Positions 23,995 through 33,769 of a stretch of DNA of 64,000 nt are shown here, one piece after another. The notes beneath the pieces were generated by a model. It ran no database searches. It was not told the origin of the DNA and worked only from the letters and a program-made list of their open reading frames with translations. The stretch spans positions 4,526,001 to 4,590,000 of the forward strand of contig OX442319.1 in NCBI GenBank assembly GCA_949358305.1. The letters are read 5' to 3'. This DNA comes from Strigamia acuminata (lineage: Eukaryota > Arthropoda > Chilopoda > Geophilomorpha > Linotaeniidae). A program made the position numbers and the translations under genes. Position 1 is the first letter of the stretch; every line of letters starts with the position of its first letter.

Positions 23995-25221
23995 TCACCT
24001 TTTATGCCACAAGCCCAAATTGAGAAAATCAAGCCGAGGCATTTGCATGATTTTCTCGAGTCCGACCGTCGTGATCTTCGTGCAGCCGTACAAATCGATG
24101 CACTGCAAATTGGTGAGATGCTCGGCGATGGCGTGCAGACTCCTGTCCGTGATGCGATGACACTGGCCGACATTGAGCGTGCTTAGTTCGGGCAAATGGC
24201 GCGCCACCTGCATCAACCCCTCGTCGCTGATCTGGCAGGCCGACATCGACAAACTGCGCAACCCGAACAGACCCTGCGACACGTGCGCGAGCGCCTGGTC
24301 GCCGATCTTGTCGCAGAAACTCATGTCCAGCGACGAGATTCTCGACCCTCCTTCCGCCAAATAGGCCATGCCCACGTCGCTGATATTGTCGCAGCTGCGC
24401 AGATCGAGCTCTCTGAGCGTCGCCATTTTCGCCAAGTGTTTGAGCCCGCTGTCCGTGATCGATGCGCAGAAACTCAAATTTATGCTCTTGAGCGCCGAGA
24501 GGCCGATGCTGACGTGCCTGAGCGCGTCGTCCGTCAACTTCTGACAGTCCTGCAGACCCAGGTGCCGGAGCAAGCGCGTGCCCTCGCCGATCTCGCGGTT
24601 GAGGCCCGCTAAGGGCGCGATGCCGGCGTCGGACACGTGCCGACAGCTGCGCAGGTTGAGCGAGAGCAGGCGGCGCAGTCCTTGCGCGATGAGCAGGAAG
24701 CCCGTGTTGGTTATGCGGTCGCAGCCGGCCAGATCGAGGACTTCGAGGTTGGGACACAACTGGGCGAGACGCAGCAACGATTCGTCCGTGATTTGCTTAC
24801 ATAGACTGAGGTTGAGCACGACGAGCGAGTGGAGCGGCGCGACGATGGCTTGCGCCAGACCGGAGTCCTGCACGTTGTAGCAGCCGCTTAGGCTGAGGCT
24901 CTCGAGGTCGGGGATGCCTCGGATGACGTCGCGGAGGTTGTTGCGGCGCAGACTCAGTACCTGCACTCGGCGGATGCCGCGGCGCACGAGGCTCGGGAAG
25001 AGAGAGAGGTTGGGCCGGCGGAGGTGGAGTTTGGCTTCGACTCCCCACCACACGGAGCGGTGGTAGGCGGCGTCGCGCCACGACACGCATACTTGAGCCG
25101 CGCGCCCTTTGTCTCGGAGGTCGAGGAAGCGGAAAATGAGCGCGAGGATTTCGGGGTAGAGACACGAGATGTGGGCGCTGCTCCCGGTTAGCGGCGGTCC
25201 CGTCTCGTTGCCCGCCTCCAT
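23995..25221 (-). CDS. FBXL14: F-box/LRR protein 14 (partner of paired type)
   Basis: Intronless frame of 408 residues on the minus strand, starting at the first in-frame ATG (25221-25219; the frame extends upstream only from a GTG). The F-box (about residues 15-60: HISCLYPEILALIFRFLDLR, GRAAQVCVSWRDAAYH) is followed by some ten cysteine-type LRRs (LSLSGCYNVQDSGL, LNLSLCKQITDESLL, LNLRSCRHVSDAGI, LDLRSCDNISDVGM, IDLYGCTKITTVGL). It ends LNLGLWHKR, shorter than vertebrate FBXL14 after the same LNLGLW motif. FBXL14/Ppa is the substrate adaptor of an SCF ubiquitin ligase; known targets include Snail-family and Pax-type factors. The coding region is strikingly GC-rich against AT-rich flanks, so long open frames also appear on the opposite strand; these are shadows. 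Confidence 0.96.
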   Translation of the reverse strand: MEAGNETGPPLTGSSAHISCLYPEILALIFRFLDLRDKGRAAQVCVSWRDAAYHRSVWWGVEAKLHLRRPNLSLFPSLVRRGIRRVQVLSLRRNNLRDVIRGIPDLESLSLSGCYNVQDSGLAQAIVAPLHSLVVLNLSLCKQITDESLLRLAQLCPNLEVLDLAGCDRITNTGFLLIAQGLRRLLSLNLRSCRHVSDAGIAPLAGLNREIGEGTRLLRHLGLQDCQKLTDDALRHVSIGLSALKSINLSFCASITDSGLKHLAKMATLRELDLRSCDNISDVGMAYLAEGGSRISSLDMSFCDKIGDQALAHVSQGLFGLRSLSMSACQISDEGLMQVARHLPELSTLNVGQCHRITDRSLHAIAEHLTNLQCIDLYGCTKITTVGLEKIMQMPRLDFLNLGLWHKR

Positions 25222-25329
25222 CTTGGTGTTGGCGAGGCCGTGGTGTGGCGTTGCATTGCGCTGCTTGTATGGTGTGAGTGGAGAGAGTTGGTTATGTTTG
25301 CTTGGCGTGGTTCGGCGCGACACGACGCC

Positions 25330-26260
25330 TTGTGTTAGAATGGTGATTTAGTACCAGGAGAGATTAGTCCGGGTTTGAGGGGTTTTTGAGAGTTTGTGGT
25401 TGGTGGGAGTATATTTTCCTGGTGGATGAGGGATTATTAACATGGGGGAGTCGTTATTTTTTTAATTTTTATTTAATTTGTTGGTGGAAATTGGATTTGG
25501 TCAAAAATAGGTAAACTCTAGTTTGTTATTCGGTTTGTTATAAAACTATAAAAGCAAATGATCAGTGGCGCCATCTATGAGAAATAAATAAAACTGATTA
25601 CTGAAAAAGACTAATGAGGCCGGCTGTTGGCGGAATTTGTAAGCTTCGAACTGTGTAATAAGTGTAGAAAATTTTGTGTATCCGTGTATGGTACGGGTAA
25701 CAAATTTACTTCAAGCCACGATTTACGAAAATAGAAGAAGATTATTTCAATTTTATTTCAATTTTGTAGAAAACATTGACAGGAATAAAAATACTCCACA
25801 CTGACAATTAATTCTACTCGCGACACATTGTATTTTAATTTTGTATGGCCGCTATTGTATTATTATTATTTATTCGTGCGCACTCCAAGGGAGTAAAAAT
25901 ACAGGAAGTTAATCTCAACGGATGAACTAAACAGAATTTTGCAATTTAAATACATGATGATGTAGACGACGATGAAAATGACGACAGTGAGTCAGACAGC
26001 TGGCGGACGAACAGTCGATGCTTGAGTCGATACTTGAGTCGCATTAATACTACCCATCCCAAGATCAACCGCAGGCCACATAACCAACAAGATCGTTTAT
26101 TTTTAATTCACCATCGTGCAGTATGCATTGCCCACTTGACGGCTTAGATCACTGACGTTATGTCGTAGGAGCTGCTGAGGATCATCCTGTTAATGTCGCC
26201 ATTGCGGCCAATGAGAACAGAGAATTCTGCAAAGTCCGATTTCGCGGTTATAGTTTTTTT
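25330..26260. other. Spacer without recognisable genes
   Basis: AT-rich sequence upstream of the F-box gene and downstream of the helical-protein gene. Nothing supportable seen apart from possible 5' UTR of the F-box gene next to 25221. Confidence 0.4.
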
Positions 26261-26265
26261 GTATT

Positions 26266-26801
26266 TTATCCGTGCGGAAAATCGATATCATTCTGTAATT
26301 CATTCACCACGTTTTTCACAGCGTCTAAGGTCAGTTTATTCTGATTCATCGTTTCTTCTAGTATTTTAATCTCTTCGTTTTTGTCGTCCGGATTCATCCA
26401 TCTTTGCATCGATTCAAACAACTGAAAAACCAAGTTGTTGCCGTCGTCGGACATTATGTGATAAGGTATTTCGATTTCATCCGTATCTATAAAAAGAAAA
26501 TTAATTAATTAATTAATTAATTAATTTGCGGATCCAAACGAACCGTCGATCCATCGATGCAAGGATTCGAGCAGCTTGTAGCGCACAACGGCGCTCTCGT
26601 TGACTTTTGGGATGCGTGGCAACTCGGCGATTCGTTTTAAAGCTGAAAATTGTAAATATTTGTTGCAAATAAATGGGATTTGAATTCGTTATTTGCCTTA
26701 CGAAATGGTGACAAGATCGCGAACGGAACGGAACAAAACACCACGAGTGAAATGAAGATGCGCCGAGTCGACATTCCCACTTGAATATTTTCCTTTGACA
26801 T
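26266..26801 (-). CDS. Small secreted helical protein 1, repeated motif
   Basis: Three exons on the minus strand: 26801-26702, 26642-26544 and 26486-26266. GTAAGG...TTTCAG and GTTCGT...TTATAG introns both lie in phase 1; the total of 420 nt gives 139 residues. The N-terminus has a hydrophobic signal-type segment (RRIFISLVVFCSVPFAIL) after ten polar residues; a second in-frame ATG (codon 10) would give a more typical signal peptide. Exons 2 and 3 each carry one copy of a motif: YKLLESLHRWID and FQLFESMQRWMN. The C-terminus is charged and helical. The neighbouring gene at 27088-27956 has the same motif and the same phase-1 first intron, so they are tandem paralogues. I do not recognise the family; secretion is inferred from the leader. 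Confidence 0.68.
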
Positions 26802-27087
26802 TGCCTAATAGGGACGGACGAAGGTTAGATTCCAGCAACCAGGGCCTGCTCCGAGAAGTGATAGGCCATGGGCAAGAAAGACAAAAATAGTCCAGAGCCA
26901 TCCCGAGAGCAACAGTTTACAAGGACAAAAATGTTTGGAAATATTCTCGTCAGATGCCGCTGCTAGTCGATACCCAAAACAACGAAAACGTTTCAATTTT
27001 TGCATTCAATAAACCATAAATTTTATTTCTTTAAATTTTTACTTATTAAAATCAACATTGTATGGTGATTCAGTTGTTTCACACAAT

Positions 27088-27956
27088 TTACAAGGCTTCA
27101 AAGAATTTGTCAATGTCTCCCTGGTCTGAGTGGTCTCTCGGGCTGTCGGGCTGAGGTTGCGGCCAATTTTTCACAAAACTCTCTTCTAACTTCTTCAATC
27201 TTTTCGCAGTATCCCGTTGGCTCGTTCTCAGTGACTGTTCCAACGCATTCACCTGATTGTAGTGCTGCTTCGCTTGGTCGTTCACGATCTTGTGCAGTTG
27301 GTCCAAATTGTGCGCGAACGTGAGTTTGCTCGCGATCATCGTCACTCGCAGTTTCTCCATTCGGTTCAAGATGTCGCCTCTGGACGAATTCAGCGCTTGT
27401 TGCAGCACGCCGAGCTGGTATTTCGTTCTGGAACTCATGTTCTTTTGTATTACATTCAGTTTGGTCGCGATGAGCTTTTTATCCCCGTTGATTATGTTCA
27501 TTAATCTGCTAATCTGTTGCCTCGTGCTCCCGTGCATCGTCTGCTGAAACGAGGTGAGTCTCCGAGCGGCTTCTGCTCTGCCGTCGGTTAACATTTTTCG
27601 AAACGTGGCTTGCTGCTTTGTTTGTTCGTTTAGCACTTTCTGGTGCAGTTTCTGCAGTTTGAGCGTAGATTCTTCACTCAATTCTTGAAATTTGGCCTCC
27701 AACTTGGTGTTGATCCATTTTTCCAGCGATTCAAACAATTTGTAAAGCGACGACGTGCTGTCGTCAATGATTGTTGGAGCTAGAATTTAAAATGGATGAA
27801 ATTGGAGCTGGGATTGAATTGAATTGAATTTGCGCGCTTACAGGGAAAGGACGGTGATGGTTTTGCTGCAAGTGCAATGCAGGAGAAGATGGCGAGCAAA
27901 ATGACGCATTCGTAGATCATCCACACTGGAATCGGGCCGCTTTTGTGTTCAGTCAT
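27088..27956 (-). CDS. Secreted coiled-coil protein 2, paralogue
   Basis: Two exons on the minus strand: 27956-27842 and 27779-27088, with a 62-base GTAAGC...TTCTAG intron in phase 1; the total of 807 nt gives 268 residues. Residues 11-31 are a hydrophobic leader (VWMIYECVILLAIFSCIALA) with likely cleavage before KPSPSFP. Soon after comes the motif YKLFESLEKWIN, matching the two motifs of the gene just downstream (26266-26801). The remaining ~200 residues are almost entirely heptad-like alpha helix (for example LQKLHQKVLNEQTKQQATF, SRLMNIINGDKKLIATKLN), with a Pro/Ser/Asp-rich end. No enzyme motif. Family unknown; a structural or ligand-binding secreted coiled coil is the most that can be said. 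Confidence 0.72.
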
Positions 27957-28551
27957 ACCGTTGGGTAGTTCCGGTGCAAACGGCTCGGTTTTTCCGGTGC
28001 GACGATTTGAGTAACGCTTGTCAATTTCATTTCCAAAATGGTTTCGTGATGCCCCTAACGGCGACTGACACGCACAACTGTTTGGTGTTTGGGTCTAAAT
28101 GCCATTTGTTTGTTTTGTGCTTTGGAAAACGTGCGAGACGTAACAATGTGCAGGGACAGAGAAAAGAATTGTTGTGTGGCAATCGCAGGAATCTTTTTTA
28201 CGGCCATTTTGTATATTTCTGAATCCGTTTTAATCCCTTTCGAATCTCAGATTTGGGTAGAATCTCGCAAGATTTGATGTGAGGAAAACTAAAGAAATAT
28301 ATTTGAAGTGATGAAAGAAAGATTGAAATTTGTATTTTAGCCGTCAGATGGTGTGAGCGTCATTTTTATTTATTTTAGTTTTTGGTTTAAGTAGATTGTG
28401 ACCGCTGCCCCTGCGCGCTGATCATCTACCTGCAGTGCAATGCACTTGGTGCAGCCCTCGCATCTTTCGGGAGAGAAAGGAATAACAATTCCGTCGTTTG
28501 ATGTCGATATCTTGACGAGAATGGAGAAAACCCGAAGCGCAGTCTTTGTTT

Positions 28552-30261
28552 TCGTTCGAAGGCTTTCCCTCGATACAACGTCAAATCAGGAAAATCGTCG
28601 AAAACCAACTGCTGTTTGACTAGAAATGCGTTTCTGTGTATGATCTCGCTAGTGTGATCAAACAATATTTAAGGGAATTGCCGAAGCCGTTGATATCGAA
28701 GAAATTGCACGCTGCGTTGTTGAAGGCGCAGAAAGCGCAATCGAAGGAACAAAGCGCCAAGTGCACGTTGTTGTTGTTTCTGCTGTTGCCGCTTGAAAAT
28801 GTGAATTTTATTCGGTATTTCATGTTGTATTTGAAGCGATTACAGCGAGTGGAATTCGCTGGACGTGTACAGCTTGGCTTTCTTTTTGACTGCAGATTTG
28901 TTTCATTTGGATGAAAGATGTAGTGACCCTAGTGGTCACTAGATGAAAACAGAAATGAGTCTGGAAATATTTTATATTTTATATTTTTTATTGTGTTTAT
29001 TTTTTTGTGCTACTTGAGGAAAAAGTAGCTTTGAGAAACATGAGGGTGGTTGCCAGGGCAACCAGCCCATCAGCTGTTTCCAACAGGAAATGCTTCCTGC
29101 AAGAGTGAGAACTCCTCAGTCTGAAACTATATGTAGCCAAAATATGTCATGAAAGTTTACCTCCGAAAACCTAGAATTCTTCAAGTAGATTTTGTGATTT
29201 TGTCTAACATTTGCACTCATTTTCTTGCAATTACCAAAGTAATTGTGGGAGTTTCTTGCTGTTGCTCACACTGCAACAGTGAGATATTTGTTCTTGCCAA
29301 CTTCAAGGTTGGGTGAGAAATTTATTCTAGCTGAGAGGAATTTCCAGCTAGATTCGTCTTGTCTCAGCACGACTGCTGAGAAGAGATTCATCGAGTACAG
29401 AAATTAGTCCGCCGATACGAAAAAATACGGAATTTAGTCCGTTAGAATCAACAATTCATCAAATCCGAATTGTGTTGGAACGTTTCCACGAAGAAATAAG
29501 TTACGGAATTGTGTCCGACTACCAGTCATCAGTCGGAAATTTGTCCGTTATTCCGGGAACAAGCGCCGAGAGTGAGGAACGAAGTTTGGACGTCGCGAGC
29601 GAGAAGCGAGTGCCGCCATTGCCGTCGCCAATGACAGAGATCGTCGCCGACGACAATTTTGTATTATTTCATCTTTCATTTCTTATTTAATTTTATCACG
29701 AATTCTTATTATTTGTATTTTATTTAAAGTTTAGTTTCAGTTAAGAATAAATCATTTTCCTTTATTTAAGCATAACTTGTGATTATTAGATTAAGTATTA
29801 GTCATTTTTTGATAAGTCCCGTCGCGGCATTAATGAAAAAGAAGTCTTACTAATTTTCATAGTAAGATTCCAGCTCATTACAAAGTGATAAAAGCAGCAA
29901 AAAGTTTTAAGCTTTTATAGAGATTGTGGTGACGTTGATCACGCACGCAGAAGAGATCGGGGTCGTGCCGTGCGATGTTGTTGCGAATAGTTTGAAATCG
30001 AAAACGTGTTGTCTCCGAAAGTTGTTCCAATGCATGAAAAGATGCAAAGGTTTATCGGAAAGTTATTTTAAAGCGGAAACTGTGGACGGAATTGAATGTG
30101 GTGAACACAAATCGAAATTGGGTTCGTCTTGCGTCGAAATGATGCATAAATCGGTGGAAATTGAGCCACCTGTAAAGTTGGATTTGGAAATTGATACTGG
30201 TTTTGTGGGTGCTTGGTTGGATAAGCTTGTGGTTTGGGAAGATCATTCTAAGCTTACAGTA
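28552..30261 (+). pseudogene. RhoGAP-domain (ARHGAP19-like) gene remnant
   Basis: Pieces of a RhoGAP domain in order: SIQRQIRKIVENQ (about 28570), a stop, YDLASVIKQYLRELPKPL and TLLLFLLLPLENVNF (28636-28850), then after a frame change near 28850 a NSLDVYSLAFFLTADLF segment, and after an insertion a second exon at 29916 (acceptor TTTATAG, ITHAEEIGVVP). The order and motifs match ARHGAP19-type RhoGAPs, which inactivate Rho GTPases. The region that should hold the catalytic arginine loop is missing or scrambled. With a stop, a frameshift, a 964-bp insertion in the coding exon and a transposon at the 3' end, this is a dead copy. The 3' part is also present inverted at 42353-42660. Confidence 0.6.
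28919..29882. mobile_element. Solo-LTR-like insertion
   Basis: Starts TGTAGTGACC, ends CTCATTACA, and carries an AATAAA with T-rich stretch toward its right end (about 29746). It splits RhoGAP coding sequence at FHLDER. The TG...CA ends and size suggest a solo LTR (BEL or Ty3 type). A clean target duplication was not seen (AAAGA left, AAGTG right), so the exact boundary is uncertain. Confidence 0.5.
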
Positions 30262-30263
30262 TA

Positions 30264-31833
30264 CTAAGGTGCGCGCCATAAGTATAGAATAATCAGTTTT
30301 TTTGAAATATTTCTTTTTGCGCTTCATCTGGAATCAAACCAATTTTTTAATAACTGTATTTTGGCATTAGAATTCATTTAAAATTAACAGGTTTATAAGT
30401 TTTGTAGAAAAATAAATTTGGCAGTGATTTTACATAAAAATGGGGGTGACATAAGTATAGAATATTTTAGGTTTGATGCAAAAAAATGAATACAATTAAT
30501 ATCACATAACATGCCTTTGTCTGATTAGTTAATCAGTGAATATGTCATCAATTTTCTGCCATTTTTGAATTGTATTACTTGCTATTTTCTTATGTTTATG
30601 CAATCCCTTGTGCAAAACTTGTAATCATTGTAGAAATTGCTGAAATATGGCAATTAAAGTCACTGGGGCTCTCCAAACAGCAAATCCATAGAAGATCAGG
30701 AAGAAATTAATCAATTATATCAAAAGTCCTAACCCAAAGATGAAAATCAAACATGGAAGCAAGACGGGGAGGACCAAAAGTGACGATGCAGCAAGTGGAC
30801 AGGAATATTTTGTGCCTGGCACTGACTTTACTGTTGTCTGGAAATAAAATTTGCACACATGTAGTAGTAATTGTGTCTTAGCAAACAATTCAAAGCAGAC
30901 TAAACAATTGTGATCACCTTTGTTATCAAAAAATAGCTGTACAACTGTGGTTAACTGAAGCCCATAAATTGAAGTGCTCTGATTAGAGTAATACCAAGCT
31001 GCCCTGGACCAAATCATAGAAATCAGTGCTTTTTACAGACAAAATACAGTTCAACTTAGATGGTCTGGATGGTTAGTGTAATAAATGGCAAGATTTAAGG
31101 AGAGGAGAGAGATTTTCTCAGTGGGCAGAATCATGTGATGGTTTGGGTGACATTCGGGCAAAAATTACAGGCAAACATCATAATAATGAAAGGATGGAAA
31201 GATTCACAGAAGTATAAGGAAGTGTTGAACATGCATTTATTGCTATTTGGATGGAAAATTGTGGCAATAAATGGGTGTTTCAGCAGGACAATGCTCACTG
31301 CATGGTCACTTTTGGTCTTTCCTGTCTGCTTTCGCACTTGAATTTCATGTTTTTGTTAGAATTTTTGATGCAATTGACTAATTTCTTTCAATTTATTCTA
31401 ATCTTCTATCAATTTGTTGTTTGGCAAGCCCCAGTGTCTTTAATCGCTTTATTTCAGCGATTTCTACAGTGGTTGCAAGTTTTGTACGAGGGATTGCTTC
31501 AAAATAAGAAAATAGCAAGTAATACAATTCAAAAATGGCAGAAAATTGATGACATATTCACTGATTAACTAATCAGACAAAGGCATGTTATGTGATATTA
31601 ATTGTATTCATTTTTTTGCATCAAACCTAAAATATTCTATACTTATGTCACCCCTATTTTTATGTAAAATCACTGCCAAATTTATTTTTCTACAAAACTT
31701 ATAAACCTGTTAATTTTAAATGAATTCTAATGCCAAAATACAGTTATTAAAAAATTGGTTTGATTCCAGATGAAGCGCAAAAAGAAATATTTCAAAAAAA
31801 CTGATTATTCTATACTTATGGCGCGCACCTTAG
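30264..31833 (+). mobile_element. Tc1-like transposon with long inverted repeats, degenerate
   Basis: 1570-bp element bounded by CTAAGGTGCGCGCCATAAGT and its inverse, flanked by TA on both sides (30262-63 and 31834-35). The inverted repeats are about 329 bases each (30264-30592 and 31505-31833) and nearly perfect. The centre holds frame-shifted remains of a Tc1/mariner DDE transposase, including VMVWVTFGQK and WVFQQDNAH (around the second catalytic Asp). The transposase is broken, so the element is non-autonomous. It interrupts the RhoGAP remnant. Confidence 0.85.
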
Positions 31834-31928
31834 TACTGTGACTGACCTGTATGACTGAAGAAATCCACAAAAGTACTACAAAATCTTAAATCTAGGAATG
31901 AGAGTGTGCAATAAATTTATAAATCTGA

Positions 31929-32075
31929 AAGGAAATCAACAAATCTCGTAATAAATCAACAAATCTCGTAATAAATCAACAAATCTCGTAGTAAATCAAC
32001 AAATCTCGAATAAATCAACAAATCTCGTAATAAATCAACAAATCTCGTAATAAATCAATATATCTCAAAATAAAT
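31929..32075. repeat. Tandem repeat, ~19-20 bp unit
   Basis: About seven copies of TAAATCAACAAATCTCGTAA with small variations, ending in degenerate copies. A poly-C-rich patch lies at about 32171-32194. Confidence 0.85.
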
Positions 32076-32508
32076 TACAAATAAATTTTTAAATTCTAAA
32101 TTAATCAATAAATTCAAAAATCTCTTTTAAAGCTAGAGATTTATAAATCTCGTCGACGAAGATTGCTAATGCCCCCCTCCCCCCCTCCCCCCCCGACTTG
32201 CTTCATTAACCCACTAAATGGGCCAGTATTAAAGAAACACTTAACAAAGTGAAATTCTATGAATTTAGTTTTATTTTGTAAACAGAGAAAATGAGTGACT
32301 TTAATATTATTATTTGCGAAACCTTGATATTACAATACTTTTTTTCTAAAATAATTTTAATTCCTATTGTGCAACATTTCTATTATTGCCGCCTATCGGT
32401 GATAATTAATATTATTTTGTTCGTTTGTAATAACAATGGAACAGGCCTTTTCTCCATGAATGCTGTAAATGTGTGACCGTTCGGCACTGATATCACAGAT
32501 TATAATCT

Positions 32509-32665
32509 GATCATACAGGGAAGATGGTCTTGGATAAGTTCCTGCAGTCCTTTAGTACCTCAGCGTCACTTATCGTGTTGAATGGACCACGGCGTGATTT
32601 AAGTGTTCCGAGCACGTGGCCAGCAGTTGGTCAAGGGTGGGAGCTCTGTTGCAGTCTATACGTGA
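32509..32665. repeat. Conserved noncoding block upstream of gene A
   Basis: About 155 bases (GATGGTCTTGG ... AGTACCTCAGC ... TGGACCACGG ... GAGCACGTGGCCAGCAGTTG) recur in better-preserved form at 38214-38382, at the same distance upstream of gene B. Function unknown. It could be an old SINE or RNA-gene derivative, or simply duplicated upstream sequence. Confidence 0.7.
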
Positions 32666-32908
32666 AACCTCATTTATACACTAAAATTGCACTTTTTTAA
32701 ATCAAATATGTCGTTTGGACTTATAAATTTGTGTAAAAGCATGAAAACTTCTCGAATAGCTCTAAAATGCAACCAAAATTTTGCAAAGTAATGAACATGT
32801 GGGGCAGGAATAAAGTACTATTGAATATTGAATCACCATTTTAACTACTTCCTCGTATTTCATATTGCGTCACCAGATTCGTCACATTTTGTTTACAGAA
32901 ACGACGTG

Positions 32909-32916
32909 TATAAAAG
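32909..32916 (+). promoter_or_regulatory. TATA box of micro-exon gene A
   Basis: TATAAAAG, 47 bases before the ATG, within a block (GACGTGTATAAAAGCCCAAA) shared almost exactly with genes B and C. Confidence 0.75.
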
Positions 32917-32963
32917 CCCAAATTCTGTCCTGAGTTTGACATCTTTTCCTGACAAACTTAAAA

Positions 32964-33259
32964 ATGTTTTTCAAAATCATTGCTCACGTTTTTGTCATAT
33001 TTATTGCTGTAGATCAATGTTTTGCTCTGCCGACTCCCATTCCTGAATCTCTTCCAGCAGTAGAAAGAGATGCACGAGCAGAAACTGCTCCTCCATTTGT
33101 CAATTCAATAGTATTAGGTAGGTGTTGTGATGTAGTTGAATTTGAATAGTGCTAGTTGTTTTCTCGTTCTTGCAAACGCTTAATGCCATCATATTTTACT
33201 GATTACATATAGGTTCTCTTGGGCTTGACAATAGCGTACTACCTGAATTATCATCTTAG
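32964..33259 (+). CDS. Micro-exon secreted peptide gene A (degenerating)
   Basis: Exon 1 (32964-33117) encodes the family signal peptide (MFFKIIAHVFVIFIAVDQCF) and an Ala/Pro/Arg spacer (ESLPAVERDARA). The usual donor has changed; GTAGGT at 33118 is the best remaining one. With acceptor CATATAG (33207-33213 boundary) it gives a second exon to TAG 33259 and a product of about 66 residues. Homologous intron blocks (CCCGTTCTTGCAAGTGCTTAATGCC) and a last-exon relic at about 33343 show there were once more exons, but donor and acceptor sites are eroded. Promoter intact. It may still yield a short secreted peptide or be a pseudogene; exon 2 is tentative. Confidence 0.5.
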
Positions 33260-33539
33260 CTGTTAAATGCGGTACTGTATTAATTATTTGTTCCCGTTCT
33301 TGCAAGTGCTTAATGCCGCCATATTTCTCTAATTAGGTTTTCAATGTACTGTACTGGTGAATGGCTAACGTATACTGATGTTTCGGCACTCGGACTTTAC
33401 TGTTGTATTTAGGACAAATGAATTAAATTAATTAAAATTTGAGATTACTAAATTAATTTTTATGTTTTTAACACACAACAAAACACAATCTCGATGAGGA
33501 TCTCAGTACTTGTGTTTAGGTTTAAACCGGTATCAATTT

Positions 33540-33765
33540 AAAGATTTATTAGAAGATTTAAAGATTTCATAGGAGAATTTAAAGATTTTATAGAGAATTT
33601 AAAGATTTATTAGAAGATTTAAAGATTTATTAGAAGATTTAAAGATTTCATAGAGAATTTAAAGATTTATTAGAAGATTTAAAGATTTCATAGAGAATTT
33701 AAAGATTTATTAGAACATTTGAAAATTTATTAGAACATTTGAAAATTTATTAGGGATTTATGTGG
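33540..33765. repeat. Tandem repeat, ~20 bp unit
   Basis: Around ten variants of AAAGATTTATTAGAAGATTT. The remnant AAACCGGTATCAATTT just before it (33522) is the end of the inverted fragment described at 42353-42660, so this locus once carried that fragment too. Confidence 0.8.
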
Positions 33766-33769
33766 GATT

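Noticed and set aside
24029..24757. A 242-codon minus-strand frame and plus-strand frames of 100-138 codons across FBXL14
   Set aside because: Shadows of a GC-rich coding region; the FBXL14 frame has the F-box and LRR motifs and explains them.
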